The notes under the pieces were generated by a model, which worked only from the letters and a program-made list of their open reading frames with translations, had not been told where the DNA came from and made no database searches. 40,635 nucleotides of DNA from an uncultured SAR116 cluster alpha proteobacterium. Its GTDB lineage: Bacteria; Pseudomonadota; Alphaproteobacteria; Puniceispirillales; Marisalimonadaceae. This document shows, piece by piece, positions 1-8,602 of the stretch. Both the position numbers and the translations under genes were made by a program. Where the stretch lies: the NCBI GenBank assembly GCA_902542765.1, contig CACBVW010000011.1, positions 1-40,635 on the forward strand, written 5' to 3'. Each line of letters opens with the position of its first letter. Position 1 is the first letter of the stretch.

Positions 1-1584
1 AAAATCATCATTTTGAGATTTTTCCGATAATCTTAATTTTGCTTTAACTTTTCCTTTATGCATTAGCCATCCACCAATTAAATAGCCAAAACCCATCATG
101 TAATCAAAACTAATACAAGACAGCATTTCAGCATCATCTCTATTTTCTAAGATAAAATCTAGAGTGTTTGATGCTAAGGCAATCATATTTGACATTTCTT
201 GATTTTGTTCACAATCGACTTTGATTTCTTCTAATAATTCTTTTGCAGTTTTCCCATTATCTCTAATAGTTTTCCTGAACATAAAGTCATTGGCTTGAAT
301 TGCATTAGTGCCCTCATATATCGGTAATATTCTTGCATCTCTCATGTACTGAGCGGCCCCAGTTTCTTCAATGAAACCCATACCCCCGTGAATTTGTAGT
401 CCATTACTCGTAACTTCTTGTGCTAATTCAGTTGACCAACCTTTGATTATAGGAATCAAAAAACCTTCTTTTAATTTACATTTTTCATTGCCATTATGCG
501 CTCTTTCCATAATTTCGGATGAAACTAATATTAAAGCACGCATCGCCTCTGTAAGACTGCGCATGGATAAAAGCAGTCTTTTTACATCACCATGACCTAT
601 TATTGGCGTGCCTTTTTCTCTGTTAATAGGAGTTCCTTGAATTCTTGAGTTTGCGTATTCTAATGCTTTTTGTCTGGCAGCCTCAGAAATTGCCATCCCT
701 TGAAGTCCTACGTCAAACCGTGCTCTGTTCATCATAATAAACATGTATTCAATGCCTCTACCTTCTTCCCCCAACATATAACCGATAGCGCCTTCATTCT
801 CTCCGTAGGACATAACTGCTGTTGGGCTTGCTTTTATACCCATTTTATGTTCGATGGATATGCATTTAAGATCATTTCTAATTGTATATTCACCACTTTC
901 ATCTTTTAGGAATTTTGGAATTATAAAAGTAGAAATACCTTTTATACCTTCAGGTGCGCCCTCAGTTCTTGCAAGGACTAGATGAATTATATTTTCTGAC
1001 ATATCATGTTCACCATAAGTGATATATATTTTTTGTCCTTTTATTTTCCAATTTTCACCATCATGTTCAGCTTTAGTTTTTATTGTAGCTAGATCTGTTC
1101 CAGACTGAGGTTCTGTTAAATTCATAGTGCCTGTCCAGGCTCCAGAATTAAACTTGGGTAGATAAGTTTTTTTTTCTTCTTCTGTGCCTACAAGAGTAAA
1201 TGCGTCAATTAATCCTTGAGTTAATAAGCTACATAACGCAAAAGACATATTCGCTCCATGCCAATATTCATTAATTGCAGCGCTCATTCTAGCTGGTAGT
1301 CCCATACCATCATAATTAGAATCACTTGCTACTCCAATCCAGCCTCCCTTAGCAATTTCTGAAAAGGCATGACTAAATCCTTCAGGTGTTTCAACTTCGT
1401 GATCTTGCCGAAGAATAGGATTATTCTTATCACCAAAATGATTTAGAGGTGCTAAGTAATTATCGGCCAGCTTTCCAGCCTCAGACAGAACTGCGTCAAT
1501 TGTTATATCGTCAAGATCCTCATGAGCAGGCAAAAGGTTTTCTAAAACAAATTTTGTGTCCTCTAAAGGAGACGTGTAACCCAT
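1..1584 (-). CDS. Acyl-CoA dehydrogenase, DmdC-type (3' end outside window)
   Basis: I translated 528 codons from the ATG whose complement lies at 1582-1584. The frame is open to base 1, so the C-terminus is missing. The N-terminal MGYTSPLEDTKFVL and the long insert-bearing acyl-CoA dehydrogenase fold match the roughly 590-600-residue family that includes 3-methylmercaptopropionyl-CoA dehydrogenase (DmdC). The FAD/substrate loop TEPQSGTDL is near residues 157-165, and YEGT at 423-426 carries the expected catalytic Glu424. The enzyme should desaturate an acyl-CoA at C2-C3 and pass electrons to electron-transfer flavoprotein. It is divergent, with a 76-nt gap, from an acyl-CoA ligase, so the two could share substrate and control. 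Family membership is firm. The DMSP-derived substrate is only a possibility, because many homologues act on other acyl-CoAs. Confidence 0.85.
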   Translation of the reverse strand, partial: MGYTSPLEDTKFVLENLLPAHEDLDDITIDAVLSEAGKLADNYLAPLNHFGDKNNPILRQDHEVETPEGFSHAFSEIAKGGWIGVASDSNYDGMGLPARMSAAINEYWHGANMSFALCSLLTQGLIDAFTLVGTEEEKKTYLPKFNSGAWTGTMNLTEPQSGTDLATIKTKAEHDGENWKIKGQKIYITYGEHDMSENIIHLVLARTEGAPEGIKGISTFIIPKFLKDESGEYTIRNDLKCISIEHKMGIKASPTAVMSYGENEGAIGYMLGEEGRGIEYMFIMMNRARFDVGLQGMAISEAARQKALEYANSRIQGTPINREKGTPIIGHGDVKRLLLSMRSLTEAMRALILVSSEIMERAHNGNEKCKLKEGFLIPIIKGWSTELAQEVTSNGLQIHGGMGFIEETGAAQYMRDARILPIYEGTNAIQANDFMFRKTIRDNGKTAKELLEEIKVDCEQNQEMSNMIALASNTLDFILENRDDAEMLSCISFDYMMGFGYLIGGWLMHKGKVKAKLRLSEKSQNDDF

Positions 1585-1660
1585 TTAAAACTCCGGTATA
1601 TTTTCATAGTTGATAAAATCTAGCACTACTATTATGAATATTATTAGGAGGAAATCAACT

Positions 1661-3298
1661 ATGTCTGATATAGAAAATGGTTTAAGTAAAAATAAAGCAA
1701 ATTATGCCTCATTAAGTCCTTTATCATTTCTAGAAAGAACAAGAAAAACATTCCCAAATCAAATTGCTATTGAATATAAAGATTATAAATTAACTTACCA
1801 ACAAGCTGGTGAAAGATGTGAAGCATTAGCAGAATTAGTTAGAAATAAAAATTATGCTGACGGAAGTACAATCGCAGTAATGCTACCTAACATTCCAGTT
1901 ATGTGGGAGTGTCATTTTGGTATACCGATGGCAAATGGTGTCTTGAACGCAATTAATACAAGACTTGATAGTTTTACTGTTAGTTTTATTCTTGAACATG
2001 GAGAATCTAAAATGTTCATTTATGATTCTGAATATAGTCAAATAGTTGAGAAAGCCATAGAGAATTTAAAAAATCCTCCATTATTAATTGAATATGTTGA
2101 TAAAATCGCTGGTAATCAAAGGTCAGGTTTTGCAGAGAAATTTAACTGCCTGGACTATGAGACAGAATTAGAAAAGTTTTTTGGTTTTAAATTTGAACAT
2201 GTTTTGCCAACTGACGAGTGGAATTCAATAGCTTTGAATTACACCTCTGGAACAACGGGCAACCCCAAAGGAGTTGTTTATCACCATCGTGGCGCATACT
2301 TGAATGCCATTGGTAATACGCTTACCTGGGACTTACCAATGCACCCTAAGTATTTATGGACACTTCCTATGTTTCATTGCAATGGATGGTGCTTTCCTTG
2401 GACTATTACAGAAAGAGCAGGTACCCATGTTTGTTTAAGACAACCAGCTGGAGAATTAATTGTAGAGGCTTTTCAAAAACACAACATAACTCATTTGTGT
2501 GGAGCTCCAATTGTAATGCAAATGGTAGCGGATTATTTATTGCAAAATAAAATATCTCTTAAATCAAAAATTAAAATGATGACTGCTGGTGCTCCTCCTC
2601 CTGAGGCTGTTCTAAGTAAAATGGAGACCTGTGGTATTGAGGTCATTCATGTTTATGGCCTTACAGAAATTTATGGGCCTGCTGTTGTCTGTGCATGGCA
2701 TCCAGAGTGGAGCCAATATGATTCTTCAGAACAAGCCAGATTAAAGGCAAGGCAAGGTGTTGTTTACTCTGTACAAGAAAATATGAAAATTATAGATCCT
2801 GAAACTAAAAAAGAAGTGCCAAAAGATGGAATATCACTAGGTGAAGTCTTTATAAGAGGTAATATAACAATGAAAGGTTACCTTAAAAACAAAAAAGCGA
2901 CAGATGAAGCTTTTGAAGATGGTTGGTTTCACACAGGTGACTTAGGTGTTTGGTATGATGATGGATATATACAACTTAAAGATAGATCAAAGGACATAAT
3001 TATTTCTGGAGGTGAAAATATTTCCTCCATTGAAGTAGAAGACGCTATATATAAACATCCTGATGTTATTGCAGTAGCAGTTGTCGCAAAAGAAGACGAA
3101 AAATGGGGCGAGACCCCTTGTGCATTTGTAGAATTAAGTGAAGGATCTCTAATTGGAGAAAATGAGTTAAGAGATCATTGTAAATCTCTATTAGCTGGCT
3201 TTAAAGTGCCAAGATATTTTAATTTTGTAGAGCTTCCGAAAACAAGCACAGGAAAAATACAAAAATTTAAACTAAGAGAACAAGCAAAACTTGTTTGA
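1661..3298 (+). CDS. AMP-forming acyl-CoA ligase (DmdB / fatty-acyl ligase-like)
   Basis: A 545-residue ANL-superfamily ligase that activates a carboxylic acid to its CoA thioester through an acyl-adenylate. The P-loop motif YTSGTTGNPKG is at about residues 194-204, YGLTE at 332-336, the hinge region GWFHTGD followed by KDRSKDIIISGGENISS later, and the C-terminal lysine of STGKIQK at about K532. I chose ATG 1661 over an upstream in-frame start at 1610 because a perfect AGGAGG (1646-1651) sits 9 nt before it. The neighbouring divergent DmdC-type dehydrogenase makes a ligase-dehydrogenase pair, as in 3-methylmercaptopropionate catabolism. A medium- or branched-chain fatty acid is equally possible. 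The stop lies one base from the stop of the convergent ior gene. Confidence 0.88.
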   Translation: MSDIENGLSKNKANYASLSPLSFLERTRKTFPNQIAIEYKDYKLTYQQAGERCEALAELVRNKNYADGSTIAVMLPNIPVMWECHFGIPMANGVLNAINTRLDSFTVSFILEHGESKMFIYDSEYSQIVEKAIENLKNPPLLIEYVDKIAGNQRSGFAEKFNCLDYETELEKFFGFKFEHVLPTDEWNSIALNYTSGTTGNPKGVVYHHRGAYLNAIGNTLTWDLPMHPKYLWTLPMFHCNGWCFPWTITERAGTHVCLRQPAGELIVEAFQKHNITHLCGAPIVMQMVADYLLQNKISLKSKIKMMTAGAPPPEAVLSKMETCGIEVIHVYGLTEIYGPAVVCAWHPEWSQYDSSEQARLKARQGVVYSVQENMKIIDPETKKEVPKDGISLGEVFIRGNITMKGYLKNKKATDEAFEDGWFHTGDLGVWYDDGYIQLKDRSKDIIISGGENISSIEVEDAIYKHPDVIAVAVVAKEDEKWGETPCAFVELSEGSLIGENELRDHCKSLLAGFKVPRYFNFVELPKTSTGKIQKFKLREQAKLV

Positions 3299-3299
3299 T

Positions 3300-6200
3300 T
3301 TAACTTACTTTTTTTAAATTCTGGTTATTTAGAATTTTATCAAAAGATTTGTCCCATTTTTTTTCAGCAATTTTTATATTTTTTTCTTTAACATGACCAT
3401 ACCCTTTTATTGATAGAGGTATATCAAGAAATTCGATAATTTTTTTATAATTATTATCATTTAAAATTTCAGATATTTTATTAATAGTAGTGATAGTTTT
3501 TTGAGCCAAAGCACGTTCTTTTTTTCTTTCTGAGGTATATCCAAATATATCTAATTTTGTTCCTCTTAGAAATTTAAGATAAGACAATACTTTGAAAACT
3601 TTATATACCCAATTACCAAACCTTCTTTTAAGTAGATGACCTGTTTCAGGATCTTTTTTAGAGAACAAAGGTGGTGCTAGATAGTATTCTAATTTCGCGT
3701 TTTTATTTTCATTTAAAAAGGTTTGGGCAAAATCCCCGCTAGTATGTAATCTAGCAACTTCGTATTCATCTTTGTATCTCATAGCTCTAAATAAAGTAAG
3801 AGCAGCTTTCCTGGATAGAGGTAATTCTTTTTCTGATTGATCTATTTGGTTTTCTTTTTTAATTATTTTTTTGACATTAGAAAGAAAAATTTTGGAGTAC
3901 TCTTTGTTTTGATATTTTTCAAGGATGCCAGAAAAGTTATCTACATATTTATCTATTGATATAATTTCAGACTTTTTTGAGTTTAAGCCAGCTAAGTTAA
4001 ATACTGATTGAGGTTGTTCGCACAATAATCGTCCCCAATTGAAAGCCCTTAGGTTTTGTTCAATAGCCACTCCATTGAGTTCTATAGCTTTTTGCAGAGA
4101 ATCAATATCTATAGGAAGAAGTTCTTTTTGAGCGGCTATTCCCAACATCATTATATTTGCAGAAACTGTATCGCCAACTAAAGCTTCAGCTAAGTTAGAT
4201 ATATCAATAAAGTCTATATTTTCAGTTTGAAGATGATTTTCTAAATGCTTTTTTAATAAGCTATCATCGACAACTGTACCTATGTGAACACCAGCAACTC
4301 CAACTGGCTCTACTCTTCCATTAATTATGGCATTTGTTCTTAAAGCATTCAATGTTCTGGTAATAGAAGGAGAAACTGATACAACAGCGTCACATCCTAA
4401 AAGCACGTCGGCTGTTTCGTTTGGAAGTCTTGCAGATCTATCATAAAGTGATTTTTCTTTTCCAATTCTAATTTGACTTGTTACAGCTCCATTTTTTTGA
4501 GCTAATCCAGTAAAATTCATTGATTGTGCAAATAATCTATCAATTCGAGCAGCCATAACTATTATGGCAGCGACAGTAGAGACACCTGTGCCACCTATGC
4601 CTGCCATTATTATATTTTGAATACTATTTAATTTTTTCTTAGGTTTTTTTAAGTCATTTATTATCTCTGGAATATCTGGGAACTTCTTTTTTTCTTTGAT
4701 TGAAATACTACCAGCCTGCACACCTATGAAACTTGGACAAAATCCTTTTTTACAAGAATAATCCTTATTACAAACACTTTGATCAATTTGTCTTTTAATT
4801 CCTTCTAAATGTTCAAAAGGTTTTACAGCTACGCAATTTGATTTTTCAGCACAGTCTCCACATCCCTCACAAACATCAGGATTGATATACATTTTAATAT
4901 CTCGATCTTGAACATATCCCCTTTTTCGTCTTCTTCGAAGTTCTGTTGCACAAGTTTGCACATAAATTATTGCTGTAACTCCTGAGATTTCTCTTACTTC
5001 TTTTTGGATATTTATAAGTTCATCTCTATGAAATATTCCAACTTTGTCAGCAAATAACTTTGTTTCTTTGAACTGCTCTGGTTCATCTGACACAACATAA
5101 ATTTTTTTAACACCTTCTGCTGCAAGTTGTTTAGAAATTGCCCATGGAGTTGCTCCACCAATGGCCTTTTGACCACCAGTCATTGCTACTGCATCATTGT
5201 AAAGAATTTTAAATGTTATGTTAACATTTGCTGAAACTGCTGCTCTTATTGCTAGAGAACCAGAGTGAGCATATGTTCCGTCTCCAATATTTTGAAATGT
5301 ATGTTTATGATTTGAAAATGGAGCTCTTCCTATCCAATGACCACCTTCACCACCCATTTGACTGAAATTAGTTAATTTTTCAGGATGGAGAAAATATCCA
5401 ATAGAGTGGCATCCAATGCCAATACCGACAACTTCTTCATCTGGTGTCTTTGTTCCTGAGTTGTGGGGACATCCTGCACAATACCAAGGTGTTCTTGAAA
5501 CAACTGGTGGTAAATTTCCACCAATTGATTCTGATTTTGTTTTGGGAAAATCAATGCTTATCGAAGAATGGACAGCTTTTTTTAGCAAACAATCTGCGAT
5601 AATATCACTGGATAATTCTGATATCTTCGGAACTAACTCCTCTTTAGAGGAAGCATCTAACTTTCCAGATAATCGAGGTCTTGATTTGGAATTAAAAAGA
5701 ATATGAGCAACTTGTTCTTCTACAATACTAGCTTTTTCTTCTATAACTAAAATTTCTTCAAAGTTTTTACAAAAATTAATTATTTCTTGGTCTATTAATG
5801 GCCAAGGAATTTTGCATGCAAATAGACCAATACCACTCCTTTCAGGATCTTTAATGCCAATTTTATCTAAAGCATCTATAGTTTCTGTAGTAGCTTTTCC
5901 AACAGAAATTATACCTAATGTTTTTTTTGTTGGATTAAATATCACATTATTAATTTTGTTTTGTTTAATAAAATCCTTAGACGCAGGTATTCTTCTTTTA
6001 ATTAGCGCTGCTTCTCTATCTAAAGCTGGGTCATGTCTATTGACATGAACATTAATTGGATTTTCCAACTTGGATGAAATAGGTCTTAATTTCCCGAGGT
6101 CAATCACAGAATTTGAATCAGCTGTATCACTTGTAATTTTGAGTGCAACACATACGCCTGCATGACGTGACAAGGCAAAAGCTTGCAGACCCATTGGTAT

Positions 6201-6740
6201 AACTTCATCTACATTTGCTGGATAAAAAACTGGAATACCTGCAGAAATAAGAGATTGCTCTGATTGATATGCAATAGTAGAACTTTTTCCAATTGGGTCG
6301 TCTGCAACTGCTAATACCATGCCACCTTTCATTGAAACACCACCCATGTTTGCGTGTCTTAAAGCATCCATAGATCTATCTAAACCTGGCCCTTTCCCAT
6401 ACCACATTGAAAAAACACCATCTATTTGTGGTCTGTCGTATAAACCGAGCATTTGGGTTCCCCAAGCCGCAGTAGCAGCTAATTCCTCATTCACTGCTGG
6501 TTGAAAAATTATATTATGTTTTTCTAGATGTTTTTTTGATCTTCCAAGTTCTAAATCAAGTGTCCCAAGTGGTGATCCCGGGTATCCACTGACATAACCA
6601 TGTGTTACTAATCCATTATCTTTGTCGAGTTTTGCTTGTTCGATTAAAAGACGTACTAGTGCTTGAACACCATTCATCAGTGCTAAATCATTGTCCTTAG
6701 TAAAACAATCGTCTAATCTAATATTATCAATGTAATTCAA
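3300..6740 (-). CDS. Indolepyruvate ferredoxin oxidoreductase, fused IorAB type
   Basis: A 1146-residue single-chain 2-oxoacid oxidoreductase. It decarboxylates aryl pyruvates (indolepyruvate and related transamination products) to arylacetyl-CoA using TPP and Fe-S clusters. An N-terminal pyrimidine-binding region (GYPGSPLGTLD near 53-63) is followed by a cysteine pair in YCAGCPHNSG (about 420-429) and the TPP motif GDGTYAHSG (487-495). Next are a ferredoxin-like CEGCGDCAEKSNC (624-636) with further cysteines at 657-668, an IorB-like gamma domain starting GIGGTGVS near 714, and an alpha-helical C-terminal extension. The start is a TTG: no ATG or GTG occurs in frame upstream, and the first internal ATG (residue 22) would cut into the conserved N-terminus. 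Aryl-CoA ligase-like genes on both sides fit aromatic amino-acid catabolism. Confidence 0.93.
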   Translation of the reverse strand: MNYIDNIRLDDCFTKDNDLALMNGVQALVRLLIEQAKLDKDNGLVTHGYVSGYPGSPLGTLDLELGRSKKHLEKHNIIFQPAVNEELAATAAWGTQMLGLYDRPQIDGVFSMWYGKGPGLDRSMDALRHANMGGVSMKGGMVLAVADDPIGKSSTIAYQSEQSLISAGIPVFYPANVDEVIPMGLQAFALSRHAGVCVALKITSDTADSNSVIDLGKLRPISSKLENPINVHVNRHDPALDREAALIKRRIPASKDFIKQNKINNVIFNPTKKTLGIISVGKATTETIDALDKIGIKDPERSGIGLFACKIPWPLIDQEIINFCKNFEEILVIEEKASIVEEQVAHILFNSKSRPRLSGKLDASSKEELVPKISELSSDIIADCLLKKAVHSSISIDFPKTKSESIGGNLPPVVSRTPWYCAGCPHNSGTKTPDEEVVGIGIGCHSIGYFLHPEKLTNFSQMGGEGGHWIGRAPFSNHKHTFQNIGDGTYAHSGSLAIRAAVSANVNITFKILYNDAVAMTGGQKAIGGATPWAISKQLAAEGVKKIYVVSDEPEQFKETKLFADKVGIFHRDELINIQKEVREISGVTAIIYVQTCATELRRRRKRGYVQDRDIKMYINPDVCEGCGDCAEKSNCVAVKPFEHLEGIKRQIDQSVCNKDYSCKKGFCPSFIGVQAGSISIKEKKKFPDIPEIINDLKKPKKKLNSIQNIIMAGIGGTGVSTVAAIIVMAARIDRLFAQSMNFTGLAQKNGAVTSQIRIGKEKSLYDRSARLPNETADVLLGCDAVVSVSPSITRTLNALRTNAIINGRVEPVGVAGVHIGTVVDDSLLKKHLENHLQTENIDFIDISNLAEALVGDTVSANIMMLGIAAQKELLPIDIDSLQKAIELNGVAIEQNLRAFNWGRLLCEQPQSVFNLAGLNSKKSEIISIDKYVDNFSGILEKYQNKEYSKIFLSNVKKIIKKENQIDQSEKELPLSRKAALTLFRAMRYKDEYEVARLHTSGDFAQTFLNENKNAKLEYYLAPPLFSKKDPETGHLLKRRFGNWVYKVFKVLSYLKFLRGTKLDIFGYTSERKKERALAQKTITTINKISEILNDNNYKKIIEFLDIPLSIKGYGHVKEKNIKIAEKKWDKSFDKILNNQNLKKVS

Positions 6741-6766
6741 AGCTGACCCGATGTAATTTTGTTCAT
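6737..6766 (-). other. Possible 9-codon leader ORF overlapping the ior start
   Basis: On the minus strand an ATG at 6766 opens the short frame MNKITSGQL and stops at TGA 6739-6737. This stop overlaps the TTG start of the ior gene in the form TTGA. Such an overlap would allow translational coupling by reinitiation. No clear Shine-Dalgarno precedes the ATG, so this may be coincidence. Confidence 0.2.
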
Positions 6767-6836
6767 AATTAATTTAAATAATTAAAATGATTTTAACAAG
6801 TAGTAAGAATAATTTTAGGAAAGGTGATTATTTTTT

Positions 6837-8474
6837 ATGCTTCAAAAATTGAATAATTTTGAAGAGCTATGTTTATCATTTAAATGGAATATTCCAGAAT
6901 TTTACAATATAGCGTCTGATACTGTTGACCAGGATATTTATCAAAATAGGATAGCATTAATTAATTTTTTAAAAGACGGCAAGATAGAGGAATGGTCTTT
7001 TGTTGATATAAAAAGATATGCAAACAAACTTGCTAATGTTTTTGATCATTTTCATCTTGAGGCCAACGCAAGGATTGGTATTATTTTAGGTCAATGTCCT
7101 GAAACTGCAATTGCACATATGGCTTGCTTCAAGTCCGGAAAAATTTCAATACCCTTATTTAATTTATTTGGAACAGATGCATTACATTATCGTTTGTTGA
7201 ATTCTAGGGCATCCTTGGTGATTTGCGATAATATTGGCTTAAATAAAATTTTTGAAATTAATGATAGATTACCAGATTTAAAAAAAATAATTTGTATAGA
7301 TAGTAATAACGAAAAAAATAATGTTTTTGATTTTAAAAAGTTAATCGAAAAAGCTTCAGACAGTTATTCTACAAAAAAAACAAAAGCATCAGATCCCGCA
7401 TTAATAATTTATACCTCTGGAACAACAGGTGGACCTAAAGGTGCTTTACTCCCACATAGATCGTTGTTAGGACATATACCAGGAGTAGAAATTCCTCATG
7501 AGTTTTTATCTTCATCTGAACCAGTTACAGATTTGTTTTGGACACCAGCTGACTGGGCATGGATAGGTGGGTTGTTTGATGTACTCCTTCCAGCATGGCA
7601 CTTTGGTATTCCTGTAGTAAGTTACAGATCTCAAAAATTTGATCCTGAATTTACTTTCGATTTAATATCTAAGCTTGAAATAAAAAATACTTTCTTACCA
7701 CCTACTGCATTAAAAATGATGAAATCATTTAATCCCACTAAAACAGTAAAAAATTTGAAATTGAGAACTGTTGGTTCAGGTGGTGAAGCTCTAGGAGAAG
7801 ATTTGCTAGAGTGGGGCAAAAAAATTTTAGGGGTTTGCATTAATGAATTTTATGGTCAAACAGAATGCAATTTAACAGTCTCGAATTGTGGAGCAATTAT
7901 GCCAACTAAACAGGGTTCTATTGGTAAACCCGTTCCCGGTCATGAAGTTAGGATTATTAACAAAAATGGAGAACTTATCAAAGAACCTGGATTAGATGGA
8001 GAAATAATAGTCAAATCTGATACCCCTGTATCTTTTTTAAAATACTGGGAAAATGATAAAGCAACAAAACAAAAAGTTAGAGATGGTTGGCTCTATACAG
8101 GTGATTTTGCTTTTAAAGATGAGGAGGGTTATTTTTATTTTAAAGGGAGAGAAGATGATATTATCAATACCTCAGGTTATAGGGTTGGACCTAGTGAAGT
8201 AGAAGATGCTATTCTTTCTCACCCTGAAGTCAGTATGGTTGCAGTAATTGGCGTTTCAGATAAATTAAGAGGTCAAGTCATTAAAGCTTTTGTTGTTCCT
8301 AAGGATCATAATAATGTTTTAACTCAAAATGAAATATTAAATAATTCTATCCAAAATCATGTTAAATTAAAGTTGGCTGCTCATGAATATCCTCGACTTA
8401 TAGAGTTTGTTTATGAATTACCTTTGACAACTACAGGAAAAATTATCCGTAAGGATTTGAGAGAAAATAATTAA
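6837..8474 (+). CDS. AMP-dependent acyl-CoA synthetase, Acs/ACSM-like
   Basis: A 545-residue acyl/aryl-CoA synthetase of the acetyl-CoA synthetase/medium-chain branch. Motifs are YTSGTTGGPKG (192-202), the family-typical DLFWTPADWAWIGG just after it, FYGQTE, GWLYTGDFA, GREDDIINTSGYRVGP and TTTGKIIRKDL with catalytic Lys535. It forms acyl-AMP and then acyl-CoA from a small, medium-chain or aromatic acid. It diverges from the ior gene across 96 nt. That suggests, without proving, a role with arylacetate/arylacetyl-CoA or with short-chain acids. The sequence does not decide the substrate. The ATG at 6837 has an AAAGG about 12 nt upstream, a rather long spacing. Confidence 0.88.
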   Translation: MLQKLNNFEELCLSFKWNIPEFYNIASDTVDQDIYQNRIALINFLKDGKIEEWSFVDIKRYANKLANVFDHFHLEANARIGIILGQCPETAIAHMACFKSGKISIPLFNLFGTDALHYRLLNSRASLVICDNIGLNKIFEINDRLPDLKKIICIDSNNEKNNVFDFKKLIEKASDSYSTKKTKASDPALIIYTSGTTGGPKGALLPHRSLLGHIPGVEIPHEFLSSSEPVTDLFWTPADWAWIGGLFDVLLPAWHFGIPVVSYRSQKFDPEFTFDLISKLEIKNTFLPPTALKMMKSFNPTKTVKNLKLRTVGSGGEALGEDLLEWGKKILGVCINEFYGQTECNLTVSNCGAIMPTKQGSIGKPVPGHEVRIINKNGELIKEPGLDGEIIVKSDTPVSFLKYWENDKATKQKVRDGWLYTGDFAFKDEEGYFYFKGREDDIINTSGYRVGPSEVEDAILSHPEVSMVAVIGVSDKLRGQVIKAFVVPKDHNNVLTQNEILNNSIQNHVKLKLAAHEYPRLIEFVYELPLTTTGKIIRKDLRENN

Positions 8475-8477
8475 TAA

Positions 8478-8575
8478 ATTAGAGATTGATTTTGACTTAT
8501 TGTGCAAATGTTTTTTCTTTAATACTTTACAATTAGTTAATTTTATATTTTTAAGGTTTAAGAAATAAGCTATAA
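8478..8575 (+). promoter_or_regulatory. Candidate SAM-II/SAM-V-like riboswitch upstream of metY
   Basis: The leader contains TGATTTTGACTTATTGTGCAA (8487-8507), resembling the conserved loop of SAM-II. A possible P1 stem pairs 8478-8485 with 8516-8523 (8 bp, one G-U). The loop segment CTTATT (8496-8501) is complementary to AATAAG (8564-8569). That segment is followed at once by CTATAA, where SAM-II has the conserved AGCUAAA block after its pseudoknot strand. Known SAM-II and SAM-V elements sit upstream of metY/metX-type genes in alphaproteobacteria, exactly this context. Weak points are the GCTATAA deviation, an extended 3' side of the loop and a longer distance to the ribosome-binding site (AAGGA at 8592). 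I judged this by eye; no covariance model was run. Confidence 0.45.
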
Positions 8576-8602
8576 TTATTTAATTTATTATAAGGAATTT
8601 CA

